Positions 9,863 through 20,069 of a stretch of DNA of 49,655 nt are shown here, piece after piece (positions within the stretch are counted from its first letter, which is position 1; every line of letters begins with the position of its first letter). Origin of the DNA: Branchiostoma floridae (lineage: Eukaryota > Chordata > Leptocardii > Amphioxiformes > Branchiostomatidae); the NCBI RefSeq assembly GCF_000003815.2, contig NC_049989.1, forward strand, positions 13,348,262-13,397,916. The letters run 5' to 3'. The translations under genes and the position numbers were made by a program. The notes beneath the pieces were generated by a model that was not told where the DNA came from, did no database searches, and saw only the letters and a program-made list of their open reading frames with translations.

Positions 9863-9901
9863 GAGAACCTTATGAGAGATATGGAGACGATCCTTTCAGA
9901 A
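9863..9901 (+). CDS. Gene A second e12 (13 codons)
   Basis: Acceptor catatgttttag, donor gtaagacgtgc, phase 0 to 0. The peptide is ENLMRDMETILSE. It is shorter than other e12 copies, but the donor flank is the same. It opens the second e12-e15 block. Confidence 0.6.
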
Positions 9902-9989
9902 GTAAGACGTGCTTTGTTCTTCTTGGTAGACACTGTACTCACTAGATCTCGTGAAACACACCTCAAACAACGCTCAACATTGACACTGG

Positions 9990-10605
9990 CATTGTAGTTG
10001 TCTGTATCAGTAAGGGTTGATGTAAATGGTTTAGCAGTTGTAAATGCTGTAACGTAACAGCAAGATCTAGGCGTTGTATTGTGGTTGTCTGTACCTGTAA
10101 GGGTTGATGTAAATGGTTAACCAGTTGTAAATGCTGTACGTAACGTAACAGCAAGATCTAGGTGTTGTATTGTAGTTGTCTGTATCAGTAAGGGTTGATG
10201 TTAATGGTTTACCAGTTGTAAATGTTGTAACGTAACAGCAAGATCTAGGCGTTGTATTGTAGTTGTCTGTATAAGTAAGGGTTGATGTAAATGGTTTACC
10301 AGTTGTAAATGTTGTAACGTAACAGCAAGATCTAGGCATTGTATTGTAGTTGTCTGTATCAGTAAGGGTTGATGTAAATGGTTTACCAGTTGTAAATGTT
10401 GTAACGTAACAGCAAGATCTAGGCGTTGTATTGTAGTTGTCNNNNNNNNNNNNNNNNNNNNNNNNNNNNNNNNNNNNNNNNNNNNNNNNNNNNNNNNNNN
10501 NNNNNNNNNNNNNNNNNNNNNNNNNNNNNNNNNNNNNNNNNGGGTTGATGTAAATGGTTTACCAGCTTGTAAATGCTTTACATAACGTAGCAGCAATATT
10601 TAGGC
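9990..10605. repeat. 87-bp intron minisatellite
   Basis: The word caagatctag recurs at 10061, 10152, 10239, 10326 and 10413, giving an 87-bp period with one 91-bp unit. A gap (10442-10541) cuts the array. It lies in the intron between the second e12 and e13. Apparent minus-strand ORFs through it are shadows. Confidence 0.9.
10442..10541. other. Assembly gap (100 N)
   Basis: Falls in the 87-bp array, so the number of units is unknown. Confidence 0.95.
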
Positions 10606-10682
10606 GCTGTGGCCAACAAACGGACGTGTCATTCAATCTTTTAGTTATTCAGACATCTTTTTTTATAATTCTTTCCCGACAG

Positions 10683-10730
10683 CTCAACAGAGTTAAACAT
10701 GAAGCCGAGAAGCAAAAAGAAAAAATGAAG
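10683..10730 (+). CDS. Gene A second e13 (16 codons)
   Basis: Acceptor ttcccgacag, donor gtcagtgtcaatgtttga, phase 0 to 0. The peptide is LNRVKHEAEKQKEKMK. Confidence 0.7.
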
Positions 10731-10895
10731 GTCAGTGTCAATGTTTGAATTTGTTTTTCCTTTCCGACCGTTTCCCTTATTTACATACAGCCTCTTTTCT
10801 CGCATTTTCATTCCGTACAAAGTGGGAATCTTTCATGTGCAGGACATTCTAAGGGCTGTAAATGTTGAATGTTTTGACCTCTCCACTTTCCGTAG

Positions 10896-10946
10896 ATAAT
10901 GCAAGACAGGCTGTTCTCGATGAAGGCCGAAAGGGAAATCTTTAAG
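10896..10946 (+). CDS. Gene A second e14 (17 codons), GT donor
   Basis: Acceptor ttccgtag, donor gtaagtagcc, phase 0 to 0. The peptide is IMQDRLFSMKAEREIFK. This is the only one of three e14 copies with a GT donor. The in-frame extension continues to a stop at 11135 and ends YSFI, as in gene B. Confidence 0.72.
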
Positions 10947-11221
10947 GTAAGTAGCCACCACTTCAGTCTACAACATTGGAACAGAGCCAAACCAGATGTG
11001 AACAAGCACTACTGCACACTGACCAAATCACCAACCTGTTTTTCAAGTTCAAACATTAAGGCCAAAAAATTTAAGCAAACGGCAGTATTTGTAAACTTTC
11101 CATTGAATTTTGAATACTCATATTCATTTATTTAATAATCCATAAGTCGGGATAGTTTGTATTATCTCATTAAAATGTCACGTCACTGTGGTGATCTGAT
11201 CACACATGGTCTACATTTTAG

Positions 11222-11293
11222 GTCCTCGCAACAGCGTCACAAAGAAAAAAAGACAAAGAAGAGGAACATATGTCAAGCGGACACATGGAACGG
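11222..11293 (+). CDS. Gene A second e15 (24 codons, no minisatellite)
   Basis: Acceptor tacattttag, donor gtaaca, phase 0 to 0. It begins VLATASQRKKDKEEEH and ends GHMER. It shows the ancestral form of e15 and pairs with B at 21510. Confidence 0.72.
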
Positions 11294-11558
11294 GTAACAA
11301 TGATTGTTCATGTAATAAAACTAATATCTGTCCAAAATCCGCTCGAAATAGAGACTCAACGTTAGGTATACATTAATCTTAATTTAGAAAGACGAAGATC
11401 AACAGCTTCTAATAAATAAAGAAACACCTTTGCACGTAAATATAGGGTTTGATTTGTACATGTAACTGTAGTTTTTTGTTCTGTCAAGAAATATTGAAAA
11501 ATTAAATGAAGTCGTGACAATTCATATCCTGAGTATGATGTGTGTTTGTATATACAGG

Positions 11559-11658
11559 NNNNNNNNNNNNNNNNNNNNNNNNNNNNNNNNNNNNNNNNNN
11601 NNNNNNNNNNNNNNNNNNNNNNNNNNNNNNNNNNNNNNNNNNNNNNNNNNNNNNNNNN
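11559..11658. other. Assembly gap (100 N) between genes A and B
   Basis: The left edge is a splice acceptor (tatatacag) equal to the one before the last exon of B. The right edge reads as intron 1 of B, by similarity to 43,330-43,447 in C. The gap should therefore hide the A terminal exon, the A 3' end, the B promoter and B exon e1, so its true length must exceed 100 bases. Confidence 0.8.
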
Positions 11659-11990
11659 ACTGATATATTTCATGCAATTTACGTAGTGATCATGTAGCAT
11701 GTCGTGATAGTTGTTGAATTCAAAAGCATTGTAGTTGTAGGCGAAGGAGGTAATTTAAAATCCTCCTCTTAAACTACGTCACAAGTAAAGTCTCCAAGCA
11801 GAAGTTCGGACCTGTCTATTTTTTGTTTGGACGCCTCTTTAAGCGTTTATTCTGGGCTTTCTAATTTGTACTGTTTTTTTCTTACCACCGGCCTATCAAA
11901 ACGCCTAAAAGTTGGTTTAAAAAAGCCCGAGCCGAACCTCTGCTTGGAGAGCACGTCACATGGACATTCTAATTTTATGTCTCTCATTAG

Positions 11991-12079
11991 ATGAATTCAT
12001 GACAGTTGCCAACATGAGGCAGGAGTTCCTTAGGATGCGCAGTACCAACAGCCATCTCAAGGATAGCGTCCGTGTCTTA
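11991..12079 (+). CDS. Gene B exon e2
   Basis: Acceptor gtctctcattag, donor gtaagt. It enters with two bases (phase 1) and leaves in phase 0 (89 nt). After the split Asp the peptide reads EFMTVANMRQEFLRMR, aligning over its whole length with e2 of C (43448). Confidence 0.7.
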
Positions 12080-12816
12080 GTAAGTACTGATCTACACAAA
12101 CGTTTTTGATATGCTCCATTTATGGGGGCAGTCCGTATGACTTGCGTATAGACACAATTTTAGCTCAGGCAAATTTTGAGGCCCACAAAGTATAATATTT
12201 TCGGTTAGATAACCGGCCTTCTTGATGGTGGGTCTTCCCTGCAAATTTCACCTAAACTAAACCAATAAAATGTCATAAAATCATAAGGACCTGAATGTAC
12301 ACATCCGTGTTACTGATCCCTATCTACTTTATACCTACGATCTAACGTTGTATCTAGTTCCGTTAAGGGGAGTGAAAATCCACTGGACGTCTAATTAACT
12401 ATGTTCTTTGCTTTTTTTAGGTATTCTCGATTCCCTTGTGCAGCAGCTCTGTCAGAAAGTAAATGTTTGCACCGTTTTGATGGCCATACACATATGTTGA
12501 GCACAGTTTACACATAGCACATAGACTTTTGAATCATTAGTACGGAATACGTCTTGCCAAAGTTCGTGTGTGGCCGGAAGATGCTCCGTGCGCTGCTCTA
12601 AACATATTGAGTAGTGATTGGGTAGTTTGTCGCTAGCAACGTTAAACAGGTTTGACGAAATGCTAATTTTACCTGGGGTAAAGCAAGGAAATCCGAAGGA
12701 AAGAGAAAAGAAAAAAACAAAAGGTGAATTGAAAAGGAGGTGGAAATAGACTACCAGATTAGATTAGTTCCTCTGGTTTGTTTCGTAATCTTTTATTAAA
12801 TCTTTCTCCTTCACAG

Positions 12817-12864
12817 AACGACAACAACATGAAAATGAGGCAAGAGGCTCATCATCAGAAGTTG
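12817..12864 (+). CDS. Gene B exon e3 (16 codons)
   Basis: Acceptor tctccttcacag, donor gtgagtagtt, phase 0 to 0. The peptide is NDNNMKMRQEAHHQKL. The same acceptor and donor flanks occur at e3 of C (44259), where the donor has been amplified. Confidence 0.68.
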
Positions 12865-13383
12865 GTGAGTAGTTAGTTCCGGACAAACGTGTGATACATA
12901 GTTACAGCATAGTTACAATACACGTCTTTCCGGCTGTAAACACACATAGCGTTATATAGCTATTGAAACCAAAACCCGTGGCCACTGCAAGTAAATTTAA
13001 TGAAAGAAGACGAAAAAAGACAAAGTTGACAACATGCCACCGCATTGGTGCCACGTTTATTATCTAACCTCTACTACTATGCGGTCATAGGTCATGTTCC
13101 TCAGTAGTGTCACTTCTACAAGTACAATCCAGGCTACCACACGGTATATCCGCCGTACGCCACACGACAAATGACGCAAATATCAAAACATGATATCAGA
13201 AGCGTTTAATTATCAACATACAACGATCCAACCAAATGTTTTAAATGTTATCTCCATTAGGAGTGTTCATTAAAAAAATCAAAAATATGTAATCCTAACG
13301 ACCTATAGCTAGATCACATTATGTACAGTCGTGATATGCTTAACGTAGTAAGAATATGTGCTGTTTTCCTTTCCCATCGATAG

Positions 13384-13437
13384 ATGATGACGTCCATGAT
13401 GAAAGACCATGAGAACATTGTGTCTATGAAAGAGGAG
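13384..13437 (+). CDS. Gene B exon e4 (18 codons)
   Basis: Acceptor catcgatag, donor gtaagt, phase 0 to 0. The peptide is MMTSMMKDHENIVSMKEE. It pairs with the 18-codon e4 of C at 45233. Confidence 0.68.
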
Positions 13438-13531
13438 GTAAGTAGCATTGTCCGGGGTGTGTGGGTATGTAAGAAATCTATGTCTAACTTTGAACATGGC
13501 AAATAAGCGTGTATTTGATGCCTTCAGCTGT

Positions 13532-13672
13532 ATGTGTGTGCGTGTGTATGTGTGCGCGCGCGCGTGTGTGCGTGTATGTGTGTGCGTGTATGTGCATATG
13601 TGTGTGTCTGTGTGTGCGTGCATGTGTGTGCGTGGATGTCTATATGTGTGTGTCTATATGTGTGTGTATACT
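13532..13672. repeat. (TG)n/(CG)n microsatellite
   Basis: Alternating purine-pyrimidine run (tgtgtgcgtg..., with a gcgcgcgcgcg core) of about 140 bp in the e4-e5 intron. Possible Z-DNA. ORFs through it are low-complexity artefacts. Confidence 0.9.
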
Positions 13673-14104
13673 TTAGAACCTCAGGGTGGTTTGTAATGAT
13701 ATTTGATATGTGGATAGGTGTTGGGAAGACAAAGGTGCTGCAGAATGTCTTTTTTTTGTATCCTTTGATCTGGACCTGCTATGCTATGGTACTGATTGTC
13801 AGATAACCATCCGGGAAGTAGCCCGCCCCTATGTTCGCTTCTGCTCATAGAATAATGGAATAGCAGAGAAGCGACTGTATATCGTGTATAATAAAAGTCG
13901 GAGCGATAAGCGACAGTCTATAGTGTATACTGAACTACTAGTACTATCCGGATGGTACCAAGGATTAGATAGCTTCTTATAAAAGGAATAAGTGGTTTTG
14001 CCCCTAGCAGCTTCCTCTGGAACTGCAGGGACGTTTTGTAAGAATATCTTAAGGAGGATATCTTAACAAAGAAACAACGAATTTGATGTTTGCTTATTGA
14101 CCAG

Positions 14105-14167
14105 GAGATCAGAGTGATCAGGATGAAGGCTACAGCTCGCAGCGTCGCACAGGACGTGATTTCACGA
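14105..14167 (+). CDS. Gene B exon e5 (21 codons)
   Basis: Acceptor ttgaccag, donor gtaagt. Same peptide as e5 of A (EIRVIRMKATARSVAQD...). The flanking 1.5 kb is nearly identical to A. Confidence 0.75.
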
Positions 14168-15104
14168 GTAAGTACCAATCTGATATTCGCAATTAAATGA
14201 GCTTTACAATAGCAAATGAATGAATTTTATTGCTCAACAATCGCACAGGGTACAATGTATGACAACCAATAACAAATAGCTATACAGACAATAGTACTAA
14301 GAGGCTACATACAAAACAAAACAACAAAACATTATCAATAACAGTACAGTTATGTATAACAGCACAGTTAAGTATGATTAATCTGGTCTCGCATTTGGAA
14401 TACATTATAAAGAAACTACATGATTTGACAGATGACTCAACTATTCACGTAGATAAAGAACGTTTTGTACATTTTTGTACGTTTTGTGCTTTTGCTGTCT
14501 TTTAGATCTTACTTATGCTTAAGATTACAATTATGAAAGCAAGAAAGCAAGGGTCACATAAGTTCGCTTTTGGTCGCTGTGGCGTTGATTAGTGATCGCC
14601 GGCTAGTAGTAATACCCTGTCACATTATCCACGATATTCGGGCGTATCGGTGGAAGATTTTTAAGATCGACAGAGGGTTGCGCGTATTTTTACCTGAAAA
14701 CCGTCCCTGTCACATATAAGCCAGACTTTGTTCCTTGTGCAATTGTTGTGCAATAAAATTATTACTATAAGCGAGGCTTGGGCGATTGCCGCAGAATCGT
14801 CGTCCGATCGATTTTCACCAAATGTGACAGGGGTATAACTTGGCCTCACTGGCATTTTGTGTCAAACAAGGACCATTTCATGATCGTTAACAGCACAAAA
14901 CAAAAGTTTATTCTATAGAACAAATGTGTAATTTCACATAACAATTGTGGTAGATTATGAGCACCTAGCTATTGAACGTGCAGAATAGCTAATACAGATA
15001 CATCCGGGGTAACACAAAAGTTTTAAACATATTTTTTTAGCAGACAATCTACCAATGAACGCCATCTTTCTTGCACTAATCGCAGTATCGTTGAATGTTC
15101 ACAG

Positions 15105-15176
15105 TCTCTGAATACCATCATCAAAGAGCAACAGGACACCGCGAGTTTGACAGAGGAGCTGCTTCTGGAAACTAGC
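15105..15176 (+). CDS. Gene B exon e6 (24 codons)
   Basis: Acceptor cgttgaatgttcacag, donor gtaggt. It starts SLNTIIKEQQDTASLTEE. The last codon is AGC instead of AGG in A and C, so the exon ends in Ser and the donor context is CGgtagg-like and weaker. Confidence 0.74.
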
Positions 15177-15370
15177 GTAGGTTGAAAAAACTTCATCCTC
15201 TAGATGTTTTGTTTTGTTTGTAATGTATACAAGGTAAACTGCCTTATGGCGTAACACACCACATTTTTGTATTAAAGAGTAGTATGCTGTATATATATAG
15301 TAGTATAGGCTGTATATCAGAGCAGATACATTTGATACGCTCAACCTGATAAGAACAACAATTTTCGATA

Positions 15371-15470
15371 AGTGTGGTGGGTTCTTTAACGTACTTGAGG
15401 TGTGGCTCTCCTCAAACACGGGACCTCCATTTGACGTCCTATCCGAGGGATGTTCCTAACCGGTACTCTT
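15371..15470 (-). mobile_element. SINE central-domain remnant
   Basis: Same remnant as at 1825 and 47161: gtgggttctttaacgtac to ttgacgtcctatccgagg. Confidence 0.5.
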
Positions 15471-15798
15471 TTCACTTACTATATGAACATCAAAAATCAC
15501 TAAACTTCCCCAGGGACCATGGTAAGAAAGAGTCAACACTATTTTAGAACTGGACATTCTACTTTTGGTACATTGATGTTTCGTATACAGAGTATGAAAC
15601 GTATCAAAACATTTTCTATTCAAAGACTTATGCATAACTCATATTCGTACCACCACTTGTACATTATGGAAAATTAAATATATGATAAGACACTTAAACG
15701 CATGAATGATAAATGAATAGAAAACGTAAAACCATTTGAAATTCGCATTTTTTTCTTTCTGACGCAATATTATTGTTTATTTCTTTCACTCGGTTCAG

Positions 15799-15846
15799 AA
15801 CGACTTGACAAGTAGCAGGGCGGAAGCAGCAAAGCTTCGAGAGGAG
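15799..15846 (+). CDS. Gene B exon e7 (16 codons)
   Basis: Acceptor cactcggttcag, donor gtaggg. The peptide is NDLTSSRAEAAKLREE. Confidence 0.73.
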
Positions 15847-16177
15847 GTAGGGGTTGTCTTAAGTTTGTAACAGACGTCTTCTCTCTCGTATCAAGCGCTT
15901 TAGACACCACTCTGCACCGACGTAACAAGAACTCACTGCCGCATCGTACCTGGATGTATATAAGAATAGCCATCTATATGTTTAACCCAAAATGTACATG
16001 CGCTTGCGTCTCCCGGAATTGTGCACAATTTGTTTCAATGGGTTGTTTGAAATATTCAACAATAACATAACGCATTTTATACATTGCGCCCATCAAGCAA
16101 ATGGATATGATTTTCAAAACATCAATGTTGATGATTGTTAGTAAGTAATTGTTGAATATAGTCAAGATTTCACGACA

Positions 16178-16372
16178 AACAGGAGTCGTAAAATGTTGTT
16201 CTGTAACAGTGGTGTTCAAGTACCGCCTACCGTCCTTGCCAAGGAGCTCTGAGCATTTGTGGCGACAGCGATAGCGGTACTGATTTGTAATCCGCCGACC
16301 CTGGTTCGATCCCTGGTATCGGCATGTTTAAGAAACCTTTCTGTTCTTACTCGCCCCTCTGGATTTCTACAG
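16178..16372 (+). mobile_element. tRNA-derived SINE, B-specific
   Basis: A and C lack about 190 bp here (compare 2,850-2,875). The insert holds a tRNA-like head with a perfect B box, GGTTCGATCCC at 16303-16313, and a degenerate A box about 50 bases upstream. There is no clean acceptor stem, so it is a SINE and not a tRNA gene. Confidence 0.5.
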
Positions 16373-16418
16373 TTCTATATCTTTCTTCAGCCTTCTTATT
16401 GCAATTATTCCACTACAG

Positions 16419-16532
16419 CTAAATACCCTTAAAGCTGAGATTTTAAAGAGAGAGGACGACTTGTGTCAAAGGGAAGAGTTGTACGAGAAACAGAAGAGGA
16501 GTCTACAGAAGATACACCTTAAGGAGGTGCAG
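16419..16532 (+). CDS. Gene B exon e8 (38 codons)
   Basis: Acceptor ccactacag, donor gtcagtgtcaatttt. It begins LNTLKAEILKREDDLCQREE and ends IHLKEVQ. It is more diverged from A and C than they are from each other. Confidence 0.77.
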
Positions 16533-16822
16533 GTCAGTGTCAATTTTGAAGTGCAGTTTCCCATCTTCTTGTCCATTCGTCTCCTTAAAGAACTAAATAA
16601 AAGTGGTTAACAATTTTACAAGAAGAAAAGAAGTAAAATAGCAAGTATAGATGAGGTAGATTAAGAGCATTTGAACATGTAGGATATCTAAGAACACATA
16701 CATTTATCAACGTTATCAAGTTCAAGCAAGTACTTTTAGCAGGAAACGTTGACTTATATACTGTCTACAAATTAACACGCCATCATTCTTGCGCTAATCG
16801 TAGTACGGTCGAATGTTCACAG

Positions 16823-16972
16823 GCCCTGACAGAAGGTTTCGAACAAGAGATTCAGGAGAGGAATAAGAGAGAAAGGTTTTTGCAAGAGATGATTGCAAGA
16901 AAGAATGCGGAAATTAAGGAAGTGAAGAAGGAAATGGTTACCATGAATGACATTCATGAGGAGGAGGTTAAG
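16823..16972 (+). CDS. Gene B exon e9 (50 codons)
   Basis: Acceptor tcgaatgttcacag, donor gtcagtgtcaatgtttga. It starts ALTEGFEQEIQERNKRER and ends IHEEEVK. Confidence 0.8.
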
Positions 16973-17533
16973 GTCAGTGTCAATGTTTGAATCGCAAATT
17001 TTCCCCTCATCATTCAGAATGAAATAAAGGTGATAAACAACCAAGTCTTCATCAGCAGATATAATGTATTCTCAGTCTTTACAATGTGACCATGTTTACT
17101 TTGCATATGATTTCAAGATATCACAACAACTTGTGTAAATTTCCTGCGCTTATACACTCGTAGTATACTTCTTAACACGTTGTAGTAGTTTTATTATTGT
17201 TTCTCATATTATTTCATCATTGTGGCTGTCATATTTCATGTTGGTTACGTTGCTATGGACATCCTGTCTGAAAGCAAAGAATAAAGTTCCAAGTGCTAAG
17301 TTCCAAGCTAAACACGTTTCAGTTATCAGAAAACTTAGGTAAATTCTTGGAGGGTTTCTTCTTCAAGTTAATTAAAACAGAGGACTGTACCGAACTTTGC
17401 ATAAGAGAGGACTGGCACGAGAAGCACTGGCAAATGGGATGTATAGTTAAGCGGCTGCTACTGTATTATTGCCTACCAATTACCACCATGCATCTTTCTG
17501 GGACTCATCGCAGTAACCGTTGAATGTTCACAG

Positions 17534-17683
17534 GCACTGAAGGAATCTTTCCTGCAGGTAACCAAAGATAGGGATGACAAAGAAAGGCTGCTCCAGCAGA
17601 CAATTCTTCTGAAAAACGAAGAAGTCGCTTCACTAAGAAAAGATATGACAGCATCAAAGGACATCCATGAGGAGGAGGTAAAG
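17534..17683 (+). CDS. Gene B exon e9b, tandem duplicate of e9
   Basis: Acceptor ccgttgaatgttcacag, donor gtcagtgtcaatgtttga, 50 codons. It starts ALKESFLQVTKDRDDKER and ends with the same DIHEEEVK as e9. Flanking intron (cttaggtaaatt, ctttgcatgagaggac) is duplicated too. It is absent from A at the matching place. Confidence 0.77.
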
Positions 17684-18288
17684 GTCAGTGTCAATGTTTG
17701 AATTGCAATTTTTTTCCCTCATCATAAGAATGAAATAAAAGTGATAAATATCCAAGTCTTCATCAGCAGATCTAACGCATTCTCAGCCTTTACAACGTGA
17801 CCATGTTTACTGTGCACATGAGTTCAAGTTATCACAACAACTTAGGTAAATTTCTGTCTATGTTTACTACGATCAAAAGCTTGTAGTATACTGCTTATAA
17901 GTTACGGTTATCAGAACGACTTAGGAAATTTACGGAAGATTTCGCTTTCAAGAAAGATAGATGAAGCAAAGATGACTGTATCAAACTTTGCATGAGAGGA
18001 CGGACACATGTTTGTTCAATTTACGGTCGGACGATTTAATGACACAATGAAAAATCAATGGCAAGCTCTCGTGAAACTGTATCAAAACTGTCTTCCAGTA
18101 ATTAAAAAAAAAGTGAACTCAAAGCTGCTATTAGAACAACTAGATTCCTGGAAGATTTCGCATTCACGGAAAGATAGTTAGTACTTGAATGAAGCAAGAA
18201 AGGCGCACATCTATGTAACAAAAAAAACAACAACTCAACTTTGCCCAGTTTACCGTCAGACGACTTTGACTCAAAGGCTTTGTATGTG

Positions 18289-18458
18289 TAAGGCCATGTT
18301 GATTTGATTGTATGGATGACATCCTCTGGGAATCCCAAAACTGATGCGAACGTGCGAATAAAGAAAATGGCCAAAATATTTTATTTGTGAAAATTGTACT
18401 GACGAAAACTGATGCGCGCGCGGATGTCATCCATATAATACAATACACGTGGCCTTAC
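18289..18458. mobile_element. Short TIR element (about 170 bp), family T copy 3
   Basis: Termini gtaaggccatgttgat and its imperfect inverted copy ending cacgtggccttac. Both arms run into atggatgacatcc / ggatgtcatccat. The arms are about 37 bp with roughly eight mismatches. No coding capacity. Confidence 0.65.
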
Positions 18459-18513
18459 AAGCATCAAACATTAACAGGATCTATCCGAGACTGATCAAAG
18501 TGTCGTCACACAG

Positions 18514-18600
18514 GAGCTCCAACAGACCGTCCACTTGGACTCTTTATTCGTGAAAGACCTTATGACAGTCTCATCCAAGATCGAGAGTGAGGAACTAGAG
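18514..18600 (+). CDS. Gene B exon e10 (29 codons)
   Basis: Acceptor gtcgtcacacag, donor gtcagtgccgatgtttga. It begins ELQQTVHLDSLFVKDLMT and ends SEELE. Confidence 0.7.
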
Positions 18601-18731
18601 GTCAGTGCCGATGTTTGATTTGACATGTGCTCTTCATATCCATATTTCTCTTGTTGCCTGATTTTAGTCCGTCTATGAGCATTCACAAGGGCCTTTTCCA
18701 CACTAATCAAATTATCGTGGCGTGTTCACAG

Positions 18732-18803
18732 AGGGTGAGAAAAGACAAGGAGACCCTGGAGTATGAGCACAACCTGACTAAGGCCAGGCTAGAAGAGTCT
18801 GAG
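18732..18803 (+). CDS. Gene B exon e11 (24 codons)
   Basis: Acceptor cgtgttcacag, donor gtaggt. It begins RVRKDKETLEYEHNLTKA. High E/K content. Confidence 0.68.
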
Positions 18804-18859
18804 GTAGGTTGGCATTGGAAGAGTAAGCATGATATGTGCCTTCGACATGGCCAAGCAAT

Positions 18860-19215
18860 AAAGCTAAGGGCGTGGTGGTGGTGGTGGGGGGGGTGTTGGA
18901 CGATGGTACACAAAGTTTTGCCTGCACGTAAAGTTCTATGGCGTGTCTGCGTGCGTGCTCCAAAATCCGTCGGATTCCCCACGAGTTCGCGCGGAGGCGG
19001 TACTTATCATTTACGGATCCCCAAAGATTGCCCACGTTTTGGCACTTAGACAACACGTACATGTATTTGCACGTACGGCGGTTTGTGCCCTTAGATCCAG
19101 AAAAACAGTAGACGTTCCAATCCATGTAGATCGTCTCTACTCGTAACTATGTACAAGGAGGTTGAAGCATATCTAACTATAACCTCCTTGATTTGAATAA
19201 AACTCTGTCTGGCCA
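18860..19215. mobile_element. Probable retroelement 3' end in e11-e12 intron
   Basis: GC-richer than its surroundings. It ends with hairpin CAAGGAGGTT ... AACCTCCTTG followed by gatttgaataaaactctg, the same layout (hairpin, then A-rich tail) as the insert at 1033-1262. Not in the matching A intron. Class inferred only. Confidence 0.35.
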
Positions 19216-19600
19216 TGGGCAAGCTAGGGTCATTTTATAGTCAGAGGGCAAAAACGTGGTGACAAGTGTTTTGAAATTATCAAAACTTCAAGATTACGGT
19301 AAAACGACTTGCTCTTTTCGCCTTAGTAGACGTTCTGTAGTATTAAGTCTCGCGGCTTCAGTCAGTCACTCTTTTACTCTGTGAGCATCTGACTGGACAG
19401 CGCCTCTCGTGCCCCATGCGGCCAATGCTAGTATGGCAGGCTGTCCTACAGAATGCACAGCGGTCTAAAAACACATTTTGTTTAGTAAGATTACGTCTAA
19501 ATGGTAACGGAGAAATACAGTTTAAAAAAATCACAGTCAAGTCAAGTCAAAGATTATTGCACAACGATTGTACCAGGTATAATATATGTTATATTCTGCC

Positions 19601-20069
19601 TAAGGCCACAGCAAGTAAACTTCATGGATGACATCCTCTGCAGACTGCAAAAATAGTGCGATAGGGCGAAAAAAACAAGATGGGTGAAAAAAACAACAAG
19701 ATGGCTACATTTAAAAAAAAGACACCATAAAGTTGTGATGACTGTTGTAAAAAGAATTAAAGGGACAAAACATGGTATCAGAGCCAACAAGGTATTTAGT
19801 CCTGTATTTAAGACATGTACTGGTGTGGCAAAAGTGACAATAGTGTGGTAGACTGGCATCACCAACAAAGTTGGAAACCACTCTTCCTCTAGCTTCCATA
19901 TAGGTGTCACTTTTAAAACTATCCAATAAGTTTCATTTCTACAACTACAGTCCTGGGTACCTATAAGTACAAATATATTGGCCGTCCCAAGAAAATTTTT
20001 TTTCTTAAATAAGGCAAAAATTAATGTGCGCGCTGATGTCATCCTTAAAACTTACTTGTTGTGGCCTAA
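19601..20069. mobile_element. TIR element, about 470 bp, family T copy 4
   Basis: Ends taaggccacagcaagtaa and cttacttgttgtggcctaa form inverted repeats. The inner part matches the element at 33,245-33,789 in the opposite orientation, including an internal 71-codon ORF (19711-19926, minus). Confidence 0.7.

Larger units (their letters stand above)
314..11558 (+). other. Gene A: coiled-coil multi-exon gene, 5' end outside window
   Basis: Span of the first of three tandem paralogues. Fifteen short exons were recognised because each is bounded by AG and GT (or GC), is a multiple of 3 long, is open in phase 0, and matches exons at the same relative position in genes B and C. Order: e5, e6, e7, e8, e9, gap, e10, e11, e12, e13, e14, e15 (minisatellite), then second copies of e12, e13, e14, e15. 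The final acceptor (tatatacag) lies just before the N gap at 11559, so the terminal exon is missing. Exons e1-e4 would lie left of the window. The peptides are rich in E, K, Q, L with no signal peptide or membrane segment, so a cytosolic coiled-coil protein is likely. I do not recognise a named family. Confidence 0.75.

Noticed and set aside
9963-10596. Minus-strand ORFs with repeated TTFTTGKPFTSTL-type peptides
   Set aside because: They are translations of the 87-bp intron array (87 is a multiple of 3).
12421-12460. Possible extra exon in gene B between e2 and e3 (ctttttttag|gtattctcg... to cag)
   Set aside because: Length and phase do not fit phase-0 neighbours, and gene C has no counterpart.
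13309-13806. Cys/Val-rich and His/Thr-rich ORFs
   Set aside because: Translations of the TG-rich microsatellite.
16255-16330. Functional tRNA gene (anticodon-loop-like ttgtaa, perfect B box)
   Set aside because: No complete acceptor and D stems, and it lies in a B-specific insertion with a non-tRNA tail. Treated as a SINE head. The same applies to 32,995-33,050.
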